Source: Roseomonas marmotae
GTDB taxonomy: Bacteria > Pseudomonadota > Alphaproteobacteria > Acetobacterales > Acetobacteraceae
Reading direction: 5' to 3'
Assembly (NCBI RefSeq): GCF_017654485.1
Contig: NZ_CP061091.1
Location: forward strand, 2,052,501 to 2,116,500
Length of the DNA stretch: 64,000 bases
Of the stretch, positions 54,948 to 64,000 are shown piece after piece. A program made the position numbers and the translations under genes. The stretch's first letter is position 1. Each line of letters begins with the position of its first letter. The notes beneath the pieces are model-generated. The model saw only the letters and a list, made by a program, of their open reading frames with translations. It had not been told where the DNA came from and ran no database searches.

Positions 54948-55994
54948 TCAGGTCTCCGGCAGCAGCTGGATCAGCCCGAGGGCCGCCAGTCCGAGCGCCA
55001 GCAGGGAGAGCACCACCGTCGCTGTCACGCGGGCGCCGGCACTGGCCACCATCCGCACATCGACGCCCAGGCCCAGGGCCGCCATGGCCACCACCGTCAG
55101 GATCCCTGCGACGGTGGAGATCGGACCCAGCGCGAATTCCGGCACCGCGCCCATGGCGCGCAGGACGGCCAGCGCCAGGAAGCCCAGGATGAACCAGGGC
55201 ACGAGGCGGGAGAGCGGCGGCTTCTTGCCCCCCACGCGCCCCGCGACCAGGGACAGGCCCAGCACGATCGGCCCCAGCATCAACACCCGCACCAGCTTCA
55301 CCAGGGTGCCCACCTGGACGCTGAGCGCCGCGACAGGGGCGGTGGCGGCCAGGACCTGTGGCACGGCATAGACCGTCAGCCCGGCCAGCACGCCATACTG
55401 CAAGTCGGTCAGCCCCAGCAGCGGTATCAGCAGCGGCAGCAGCAGCACCACGGCCACGCCCAGCACGGCGGTGAAGGCGATGGAGGAGGCGACATCCTTG
55501 GCGCCGGCGCCAATCACGGGCGCGGCGGCGGCGATGGCGGAATTGCCGCAGATCGAATTACCGCAAGCCACCAGCACCGACATCTTCGGCGGCAGGCCCA
55601 GCGCGCGCCCGATGCCGTAGCCGAAGGCGAGGGACAGCGCGACCACCACCGCGATCCCGACCAGCAGCACCGGGCCCGCCGCCAGAATGGCCTGCAGGCT
55701 GAGCGAGGCGCCCAGCAGCATCACCGCCACTTCCAGCAGCATCTTGGCGCTGAAGGCGATCCCGTCGTTGAAGTATCTGGGCGGTGTCCAGACGCTCCGC
55801 ACCAGCGTGCCGATCAGGATGGCCAGCACCAGGCTCTCCAGCCAGGCCCGGCCGAAAAGCGCGACCTCGACCCACTCCAGGATCTCGGCGGCGATGACAA
55901 CCGCGGCGCAGAGCAGAAGGCCAGGCATCAGAACGCGGAGGCGGCCGATGATGCCCGCATGGGCAATAGGGGCCTGCGCTTGTGGGGAAGGCAT
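54948..55994 (-). CDS. YeiH/UPF0324 family membrane transporter
   Basis: This is a 348-residue protein with about ten transmembrane helices. It carries family segments VACGNSICGNSAIAAAAPVIGA and FLALAVLRAMGAVPE. The family is called putative sulfate exporters, and in E. coli yeiH lies next to the LysR gene yeiE, which responds to sulfite. The same divergent layout with a CysB/YeiE-like LysR gene occurs here, so a role in sulfite or sulfur-oxoanion efflux is likely (inference). Confidence 0.88.
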   Translation of the reverse strand: MPSPQAQAPIAHAGIIGRLRVLMPGLLLCAAVVIAAEILEWVEVALFGRAWLESLVLAILIGTLVRSVWTPPRYFNDGIAFSAKMLLEVAVMLLGASLSLQAILAAGPVLLVGIAVVVALSLAFGYGIGRALGLPPKMSVLVACGNSICGNSAIAAAAPVIGAGAKDVASSIAFTAVLGVAVVLLLPLLIPLLGLTDLQYGVLAGLTVYAVPQVLAATAPVAALSVQVGTLVKLVRVLMLGPIVLGLSLVAGRVGGKKPPLSRLVPWFILGFLALAVLRAMGAVPEFALGPISTVAGILTVVAMAALGLGVDVRMVASAGARVTATVVLSLLALGLAALGLIQLLPET

Positions 55995-56066
55995 AAATCT
56001 GTATCCGGAACGTATCGGCCATGCTTCTGGCCCTTGGCCATTCAGTGATCCAACGCGATGTTCTTG

Positions 56067-56092
56067 TCATTCCGTTCGAGAAAAACGAATGA
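56067..56092. promoter_or_regulatory. Candidate LysR box between yeiH-like and lysR genes
   Basis: TCATTC (56067-56072) and GAATGA (56087-56092) form an inverted repeat. Nested inside it, TTCG-AGAAAAA-CGAA (56075-56089) contains the T-N11-A core of LysR sites. It lies just upstream of the LysR start at 56100 and 73 bp before the divergent transporter start, suitable for control of both. Confidence 0.45.
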
Positions 56093-56099
56093 TTGGGGC

Positions 56100-56981
56100 A
56101 TGACGCTCGACCAGCTTCGCATCTTCCTGGCTGTGGCCGAACGGGAGCATGTCACCCGCGCCGCCCACGCACTGAACCTGACGCAATCCGCTGTGAGTGC
56201 CGCTATCCGCGCGCTGGAGGCACGGCATGGCATCGCGCTGTTCCACCGCATCGGCCGCCGGATCGAGCTGAGTGAGGCGGGGCATATCTTCCGCGCGGAG
56301 GCCGAAGCGGTGCTGGGCCGTGCCCAGGCGGCGGAGTTGGTGCTGGCGGAGCTTGGCGGGGTGCAGCGCGGCATCCTGGCGGTGCAGGCCAGCCAGACGG
56401 TGGCCAGCTACTGGCTGCCGCCGCTGCTGGTGCGCTTCCGCGCCCGGCATCCCGGCGTGCAACTGCGGATGACGGCCGGCAATACCACCAGCGTCGTGCA
56501 GGCGCTGCTGGACGGCACGGCGGAGCTTGGCTTCGTGGAAGGTGAGGTGGAGGAGCCGGCCCTGGTGCAGACGCCGCTCGCCTCCGACCAGCTGATCATC
56601 GTCGTGGGGCTGGACCATCCCTGGGCGACCGGGGAGCCCATTTCATTCTCCCGCCTGCCGGAGAGCGTCTGGATCATGCGTGAGCCCGGTTCCGGCACCC
56701 GCGCGGCCTTCGAGCAGTTGCTGCCGCGCCTTGGCCTGTCGCCCGAGGAGGTGGAGACGGCGCTGGAGCTACCGTCCAACGAGGCGGTGCTGGCGGCGGT
56801 GGAAGGCGGTGGCGGCGCGGCGGTGGTATCGGAACGCGCGGCGGCGCCGCATCTGGCCGCCGGTCTGCTGGCGAGGGCTGGGGTCGATCTCCCGCCGCGC
56901 AGCTTCAAGGCGCTGCGGCACAGGGAACGCTATGCCACCGCTGCGGCGCGGGCGCTGCTGGAGCTTGCCGCCGGCGCTTAA
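56100..56981 (+). CDS. LysR-family regulator, CysB/YeiE-like
   Basis: This 293-residue regulator has an N-terminal helix-turn-helix (about 1-60, LRIFLAVAEREHVTRAAHALNLTQSAVSAAIRALE) and an effector domain with WLPPLLVRFRARHPGVQLRMTAGNT and MREPGSGTRAAFEQ, as in CysB/CbbR/YeiE-like proteins. The ATG at 56100 is chosen over one 42 bases earlier because family members begin at this point. It is divergent from the YeiH-like transporter, which it probably controls. It converges with ftsB (4-bp gap). Confidence 0.9.
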   Translation: MTLDQLRIFLAVAEREHVTRAAHALNLTQSAVSAAIRALEARHGIALFHRIGRRIELSEAGHIFRAEAEAVLGRAQAAELVLAELGGVQRGILAVQASQTVASYWLPPLLVRFRARHPGVQLRMTAGNTTSVVQALLDGTAELGFVEGEVEEPALVQTPLASDQLIIVVGLDHPWATGEPISFSRLPESVWIMREPGSGTRAAFEQLLPRLGLSPEEVETALELPSNEAVLAAVEGGGGAAVVSERAAAPHLAAGLLARAGVDLPPRSFKALRHRERYATAAARALLELAAGA

Positions 56982-56985
56982 GAGG

Positions 56986-57309
56986 TCAGAAGAGCTGCTT
57001 GCCCGGGCCGTAGGGTGCCACGATCTCGTCCTTGCCCACCATGTTCAACAGGGCGCGGGCACGTTCATCAAGCTGGTCGCGGTCGATCAGGTCGCCGCGC
57101 AGACCGGCGACGCGGCGTTCCATGCTGTCACGCTCCGCCTCCACCCTGGCCAGCTCGATCCTGGCGGCGGAAATCTCCACGGCCTTGGCCTCCCGCGCCA
57201 GGGAGCCCACGCGCGGACCATGCACGGCATACCAGGCGAAATGCCAGCACAGCCCGGCGAAGATCACCGGGACGAAGAGTACACTGATCGCCCGCTTGAT
57301 CGCGCGCAT
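56986..57309 (-). CDS. ftsB: Septum formation initiator / FtsB-like protein
   Basis: This is a 107-residue bitopic protein. It has one transmembrane helix at about 7-25 and a periplasmic coiled coil at about 35-75 (LAREAKAVEISAARIELARVEAERDSMERRV). The typical FtsB/DivIC end ERARALLNMVGKDEIVAPYG follows. It links FtsL and FtsQ in the divisome. It follows eno by 122 bp, the usual alphaproteobacterial neighbour, although pdhA, commonly next, is absent. Confidence 0.9.
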   Translation of the reverse strand: MRAIKRAISVLFVPVIFAGLCWHFAWYAVHGPRVGSLAREAKAVEISAARIELARVEAERDSMERRVAGLRGDLIDRDQLDERARALLNMVGKDEIVAPYGPGKQLF

Positions 57310-57397
57310 CCAAAAAATCCCCTCGAACGGCCGATTCCCCCCGGCCGCTCCCCATGCTCACCAGAGGAGAGGTTTACGGCCGGCGCAAGGCGGGATT

Positions 57398-57424
57398 GCC
57401 GGGCGCATCATCAATGCGCCCGGC
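57398..57424 (-). terminator. Hairpin after eno
   Basis: A perfect 11-bp stem (GCCGGGCGCAT 57398-57408, ATGCGCCCGGC 57414-57424) with loop CATCA lies 7 bp after the eno stop on the minus strand. No T tract follows (AATCCCGCC). It may be a processing or partial termination signal between eno and ftsB. Confidence 0.5.
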
Positions 57425-57431
57425 TGTGGCA

Positions 57432-58733
<1,302 letters not shown>

Positions 58734-58805
58734 TCACCGCGCGATAGGACGGTATTCGGCCGAGGGCAAGGGTAGGGGCGGTGATGTGAAGAGGCGGGGT
58801 GCCGG

Positions 58806-59276
58806 TCACAGGAAGCCGATCCATCGCCCCGCGACCAGTGCCGCCAGCCAAAGGATGGCCGAGGCCGCGGCCATGACGCGCACCGGCATGGCCACGGCAC
58901 CGCCGTCCACCGCCAGCCGGTAGAAGCCGGCGCCGTGCTGCAGGCCGATGTTCAGCAAGGCGCAGGCCAGCAGGGCCAGCTTGGCCAGGAAGGCCGCATT
59001 GCCGAGATAATGCGGGGGGCGGACGGTGAAGAGCCAGAAGCCCGTGAGCAGGGCCAGCGCCAGCCCGGCGGCCGCGGCGCGGGTCAGGAAGGGCCCCAGC
59101 ACCGCCAGCGGCACCTGCCGGAAGAAGCCCATCAGTCGCAGGTCCAGCGGCAGGATGGCGCCCAGCACCAGCCCGATCCCCAGGATATGCGCGGCATTGA
59201 CGAAAAGGTAGGCCGTGCCGGAATGCCGCAGCCAGACCGCGCCCGGCCAGTCCGCCAGTGCCTGAACGGCCTCCAT
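58806..59276 (-). CDS. Small polytopic membrane protein (DUF2214/DUF6644-like)
   Basis: This is a 156-residue protein with four predicted transmembrane helices (about 25-48, 62-86, 94-112, 130-150), His-containing loops and a FVNAAHILGIGLVLGAILPLDLRLMG segment that recalls small heme/DUF6644 membrane proteins. The function is not known. It is 7 bp downstream of the DUF6152-like exported protein, so the two form one unit. Confidence 0.75.
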   Translation of the reverse strand: MEAVQALADWPGAVWLRHSGTAYLFVNAAHILGIGLVLGAILPLDLRLMGFFRQVPLAVLGPFLTRAAAAGLALALLTGFWLFTVRPPHYLGNAAFLAKLALLACALLNIGLQHGAGFYRLAVDGGAVAMPVRVMAAASAILWLAALVAGRWIGFL

Positions 59277-59283
59277 CCAGGCT

Positions 59284-59670
59284 TCAGCGGCTGCCGATCC
59301 GCTCCGGATACATGTCGAAGTTCCGGTCGGCGACCGTGACGCGCACGGCCTTCATGTGCCGCGCCCCCGCCTCGCGTGAGCGGTTGCCGAGGATGGTGAT
59401 CGCATCGCCAGGCTTGACCGTCTCGGCGGTGAAGCCGGAACGCTGCGTCTGGCCGGGATTGCCGAGGTCGATCTGCCAGAGCTGCCCATCCGCCGCGCGC
59501 ACCCGCAGCGTCGGATGCGGCGGCGCCATGGAAACGGCCTGGACCTGTCCTTGCAAGGTGATCTGCTCATCCTCGGCCCAGGACCAGCCATGATGGGCGG
59601 AGGCGGTTCCGCCGGCGAAAAGCCCTGTTGCCGCAGCCGTCAGGACAAGGCGTCGGGCCAGTAGGGTCAT
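59284..59670 (-). CDS. DUF6152-like exported protein
   Basis: This 128-residue protein has a signal peptide (about 1-25, cleavage after TASA). A mature beta-rich part begins with HHGWSW and contains ITLQGQVQAVSMAPPHPTLRVRAADGQLWQIDLGNP. These are features of the DUF6152 family, often annotated as an OB-like periplasmic protein. The leading His pair may bind metal (inference). It forms a two-gene unit with the membrane protein that follows. The function is unknown. Confidence 0.78.
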   Translation of the reverse strand: MTLLARRLVLTAAATGLFAGGTASAHHGWSWAEDEQITLQGQVQAVSMAPPHPTLRVRAADGQLWQIDLGNPGQTQRSGFTAETVKPGDAITILGNRSREAGARHMKAVRVTVADRNFDMYPERIGSR

Positions 59671-59776
59671 TGTCGTGCTCCCGGTTCCGCAGGCAGGGGT
59701 TCCGCGCCTGCTTTCCAGGAGATGCTGGGCATGGCCCGCACGCCGAGGGGCGTCACGGCAAATTGAGGCCGGACAT

Positions 59777-59800
59777 GGAAAGGGCGGCCTGGGGCCGCCC
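59777..59800 (-). terminator. Terminator of pyrG
   Basis: GGGCGGCC (59782-59789), loop TGG, GGCCGCCC (59793-59800): a perfect 8-bp stem, followed on the minus strand by TTTCC (59777-59781). It is 27 bp after the pyrG stop. Confidence 0.75.
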
Positions 59801-59826
59801 TCGATATCCGGTTCAGTCCAGGCCGC

Positions 59827-61557
<1,731 letters not shown>

Positions 61558-61563
61558 TCATAC

Positions 61564-61597
61564 AAAAAGGGCGCCGGAGGCATCGCCTCCCGCGCCC
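61564..61597 (-). terminator. Intrinsic terminator of secG
   Basis: GGGCGC (61569-61574) with GCGCCC (61592-61597), enclosing GGAGGC/GCCTCC around an ATC loop. It is followed on the minus strand by TTTTT (61564-61568). It lies 27 bp after the secG stop and separates it from pyrG. Confidence 0.9.
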
Positions 61598-61623
61598 GGA
61601 CCAAGTGCCGTGTCGTGGCGGCC

Positions 61624-62004
61624 TTAGTTCGTCGGCACCGAAGGCTGCGCCGGAGTGGCCGGCAGCGCGGGTGCCGGCTGCTGGGTGGCGCCGGAGTTGA
61701 TCCCCGGGGCCTCGCTGCTCGGCACGGACGGAATGGCCGGGCCGGGCGGCAGGTCCAGGATGGAGCCAGGCCGGGACTGGCCGCGCCCCAGAAGGGCCAT
61801 GGCCAGAGCCAGCACCATGAAAAGGGTAGCCAGCACGCCGGTGGTGCGCGTCAGCAGGTTGGCCGTGCCGCGCCCGCTCATGAAGGACCCCATGCCCTGG
61901 GAGGAGCCGATGCCGAGGCCGCCGCCCTCGCTGCGCTGCAGCAAAACGACGCCGATCATCGCGAGGGTGACGAAAAGGTGCAGGACCAGCAGGACTGTCA
62001 TCAT
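61624..62004 (-). CDS. secG: Preprotein translocase subunit SecG
   Basis: This 126-residue membrane protein has two helices (about 2-22 and 53-75) separated by the conserved loop QRSEGGGLGIGSSQGMGSFMSGRGTANLLTRTT. A long Pro/Ala/Ser-rich C-terminal tail is typical of alphaproteobacteria. It assists SecYE-mediated export. It lies 23 bp after the CinA-family gene, with its own terminator. Confidence 0.93.
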   Translation of the reverse strand: MMTVLLVLHLFVTLAMIGVVLLQRSEGGGLGIGSSQGMGSFMSGRGTANLLTRTTGVLATLFMVLALAMALLGRGQSRPGSILDLPPGPAIPSVPSSEAPGINSGATQQPAPALPATPAQPSVPTN

Positions 62005-62027
62005 GGCGGGGCCGCTTCTAACCGCGA

Positions 62028-62549
62028 TCAGACGGATTTGCCAGCGGAAGTAACACTCGCCGCTTCCTCCGCCGCCATGCGGAAGGCCGTGGCGACGGTC
62101 GCGGCCCTGACAGCCGTGCGATCGCCCGGGAAAACATGGCCTTCCACCCTGGCCGGCTGCCCGGCCAGCGCCACGCCCACATAGACCAGCCCGACCGGCT
62201 TGGAGGCGGTGCCGCCGCCCGGCCCGGCGATTCCCGTGGTGGAAATGCCCATGGAGGCACCCGACTCGCGCGCCGCGCCCTCGGCCATCGCCGCCGCGAC
62301 CTCGGCGCTGACGGCGCCAAGCCGCGCGATCAGCGCAGGGTCCACGCCGACCGACTTGCTCTTGGCTTCGTTGGAATAGGTGACATAGCCCCCCAGCAGC
62401 GTGGCGGAGGAGCCGGGGACCGCCGTCACGGCCGCCGCCACCAGCCCACCCGTGCAGGACTCGGCGGTGGCCAGCGTCAGTCCGCGCGATTGCAGGATCC
62501 GCAGTAGCAGCGCGGCCTGTTCCAGGGTCTCCTCGGGCAGCATGGTCAC
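62028..62549 (-). CDS. pncC: CinA-family protein, nicotinamide-nucleotide amidohydrolase
   Basis: This 173-residue protein corresponds to the C-terminal CinA domain alone. It has the family segments TLATAESCTGGLVAAAVTAVPGSS, LLGGYVTYSNEAKSKSVGVD and GISTTGIAGPGGGTASKPVGLVYVG. The enzyme removes the amide from NMN in pyridine nucleotide recycling. Its ATG overlaps the pgpA stop (ATGA at 62546-62549), so the two are coupled. Confidence 0.92.
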   Translation of the reverse strand: MTMLPEETLEQAALLLRILQSRGLTLATAESCTGGLVAAAVTAVPGSSATLLGGYVTYSNEAKSKSVGVDPALIARLGAVSAEVAAAMAEGAARESGASMGISTTGIAGPGGGTASKPVGLVYVGVALAGQPARVEGHVFPGDRTAVRAATVATAFRMAAEEAASVTSAGKSV

Positions 62550-63046
62550 AGCGTCACTCCCATCCAGCGGGCGGCTAGCAGGAGGGCGGCGGCCAGGGCG
62601 CCAGCGATGATATCGTCCAGCATGACGCCGGCGGGGCCCTTGCGGCGGTCCGCCCAGCCGACGGGGCCGGGCTTCAGGATATCGAAGGCACGGAACAGCA
62701 GGAAGGCCAGCAGCACCCCGGCGATGCCCGTCGCCACGGGCAGCGCCGCCAGGGCAAGGGACTGCCCGGCGCCTTCATCCACCACCACCCAGCCGGGGTC
62801 GCGCTGCGCCTCCGGCAGCCGCGTCAGCGCCCACCAGCCCAGGATCGAGAGCGCCAGGGCCAGCGACAGGCTGGCCTCCGGCCCGGCCAGAGCCACCGGC
62901 AGCACCAGCAGCGATCCCCAGGTGCCTGGCGCCGGCCGCAGGAAGCCTACCCCGCCCAGGCTGGCCACGAAACGGGGCAGGGTGGCGGAGATGGCGGAAG
63001 GAGCACTTTCCGGCAGGTTGGCGGGAAGCTCGGCCTGCTCGCTCAT
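62546..63046 (-). CDS. pgpA: Phosphatidylglycerophosphatase A
   Basis: This 166-residue membrane phosphatase makes phosphatidylglycerol. Motifs APGTWGSLLVLPVAL, WVVVDEGAGQSLAL and FRAFDILKPGPVGWADRRKGPAGVMLDDIIAG match PgpA. The start at 63046 (MSEQAEL) overlaps the upstream transglycosylase stop by ATGA. A much longer in-frame extension lies inside the neighbouring gene and is not used. Confidence 0.93.
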   Translation of the reverse strand: MSEQAELPANLPESAPSAISATLPRFVASLGGVGFLRPAPGTWGSLLVLPVALAGPEASLSLALALSILGWWALTRLPEAQRDPGWVVVDEGAGQSLALAALPVATGIAGVLLAFLLFRAFDILKPGPVGWADRRKGPAGVMLDDIIAGALAAALLLAARWMGVTL

Positions 63047-64000
63047 CGGGCAGCGGTGGCGCTGAGGGGCGCGCCAACCGGCAGCCAAGGCTTCAGCGGA
63101 TGGTCCAGCCCCGCCGTGCCGGCATCCAGGGCGCGGTAGATCACCGCGTTCTCCACTACCCGCTGCACGTAGTTGCGGGTCTCGTTGAAGGGGATCATCT
63201 CCATCCAGTCGATCATGTCGGCACCGCCGGCCACCGGGCCCAGACGCGGGTCGCCATAGGTGGAGACCCATTCATCCACCCGGCGCGGCCCGGCATTATA
63301 GGCGGCTGCGGCCATGGCCAGATTGCCGAAGCGGGCGATCTGATCCGCCAGATACTGCGAGCCGAGCTGGATATTGTGGAGGGGCTGGGAGGTCAGCCAG
63401 CCCGTCTGGGTCGGGACGCCCAGCTGCCGCGCCACCTGCGCCGCCGTGCCGGGCAGGAGCTGCATCAGCCCCCGTGCATTGGCCGGCGAGACGGCGGTGG
63501 TGTCGAAATTGCTTTCCTGCCGGCTGATGGCATTGATGAAGGCCGGTTCGGCCTCGCCCGTCGCGGGGGCGGGGTAGGGGGCCGGGAAGCCTTCCGGCAG
63601 CAGCATCACGCCGTCGATGCCCGCGCGCCGGGCGATCCAGACGGCATGGTCGGGGCGGCCGATGCTATGGGCCAGCCGTGCCGCCAGCACCTGGGTGGCG
63701 GGGTCGGCCGCCAGATCCTCGATCCGCAGCAGGAAGGTGCGGGCGCGGCCGGTATCGCCGAGATCGGCCAGGGTCACAACGGCGCGCGCCAGTTCCATGT
63801 CCAGGAAGGCGGCAGCGGCGGCGGGGCTGGGCACTGCCGGCACCACGCCGCTGATGCGTGCCGAGACCTGCGGCGCGCGCTCCCCCAGCGCCAGGGCAGC
63901 CAGCTGGCCGTAGAAGCCGGTCGGCAGGGTGGCGGCCTCCGCGTAGTGCTCGCGCGCCTCGGCCGCGCGGCCCTGCGCCTCAGCCGCCCGGCCGCGCCAG
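63043..64000 (-). CDS. Soluble lytic murein transglycosylase, C-terminal part (5' end beyond the window)
   Basis: The frame is open from the window edge to the stop at 63043 (319 codons seen). The catalytic domain has the Glu in AISRQESNFDTTAVSPANARGLMQLLPGTA, followed by AAAAYNAGPRRVDEW, as in Slt70-type enzymes. The part before it is an alpha-helical region with FYGQLAALALGERAP, typical of the superhelical domain. It cleaves glycan strands of peptidoglycan to 1,6-anhydro products in the periplasm. It is coupled to pgpA by an ATGA overlap. Confidence 0.93.
   Translation of the reverse strand, partial: WRGRAAEAQGRAAEAREHYAEAATLPTGFYGQLAALALGERAPQVSARISGVVPAVPSPAAAAAFLDMELARAVVTLADLGDTGRARTFLLRIEDLAADPATQVLAARLAHSIGRPDHAVWIARRAGIDGVMLLPEGFPAPYPAPATGEAEPAFINAISRQESNFDTTAVSPANARGLMQLLPGTAAQVARQLGVPTQTGWLTSQPLHNIQLGSQYLADQIARFGNLAMAAAAYNAGPRRVDEWVSTYGDPRLGPVAGGADMIDWMEMIPFNETRNYVQRVVENAVIYRALDAGTAGLDHPLKPWLPVGAPLSATAAR

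Overview
The window is GC-rich chromosomal DNA from an alphaproteobacterium, most likely an Acetobacteraceae/Roseomonas-like member of the Rhodospirillales. This rests on the rRNA operon order 23S-5S-tRNA-fMet, the block DUF1467-proS-lolC-lolD-dnaE, the block rpsB-tsf-pyrH-frr-uppS-cdsA-dxr-rseP-bamA-ompH-lpxD-fabZ-lpxA-lpxI, the short ProS, LpxI instead of LpxH, an eno-ftsB pair and a TamA/TamB pair. Most of the window is housekeeping. No prophage, CRISPR array, integron or intact insertion sequence was seen.

Layout. 1-2346: the 3' part of a 23S gene, 5S, initiator tRNA and a terminator. 2400-8900: an accessory stretch with a small MITE-like element, a haloacetate-dehalogenase-like hydrolase, an EI24 membrane protein, a protein with an Ala-Glu microsatellite and a MucR-like tail, a LysR/WrbA/ring-cleaving dioxygenase quinone module, two orphan genes and an AT-rich island. 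8901-15267: citrate synthase, a secreted-type nuclease, a SixA-CHAD pair, and L-lactate dehydrogenase with its divergent GntR regulator. 15275-21379: a DNA-repair neighbourhood on the minus strand (Lhr-type helicase, DUF1003 protein, PdeM, photolyase, metallophosphatase). 21964-29993: DUF1467, a candidate small RNA, proS, lolC, lolD, dnaE and a DsbA-family gene split by an amber codon. 30117-44587: translation, isoprenoid, phospholipid, outer-membrane assembly and lipid A genes. 44648-47221: thioesterase and minCDE. 47222-53712: a poorly resolved gap, then tamB and tamA. 53738-64000: an M20 amidohydrolase, a YeiH/LysR pair, ftsB-eno, two small membrane/exported proteins, pyrG, secG, a CinA-family gene, pgpA and a truncated lytic transglycosylase.

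Much of the window serves the envelope: RseP, BamA and Skp (OmpH) for outer-membrane proteins; LpxD, FabZ, LpxA and LpxI for lipid A; LolC/LolD for lipoproteins; TamA/TamB for envelope assembly; UppS, CdsA, Dxr and PgpA for isoprenoid and phospholipid supply; MinCDE, FtsB and a lytic transglycosylase for division and wall turnover.

The most interesting non-obvious signals are: (i) an independent small RNA between two intrinsic terminators at 22330-22439, with an anti-Shine-Dalgarno loop and mutually exclusive stems; (ii) a dnaE start region where the ribosome site is locked in a perfect hairpin and an extended -10 places +1 on the AUG; (iii) a three-way-junction-like leader before rpsB; (iv) a MucR N-terminal-like domain fused to an (AE)13 microsatellite protein; (v) the MITE-like element with CTAG target duplication; and (vi) the interrupted DsbA-family gene. 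All functional statements are inferred by reading; no database search was run.
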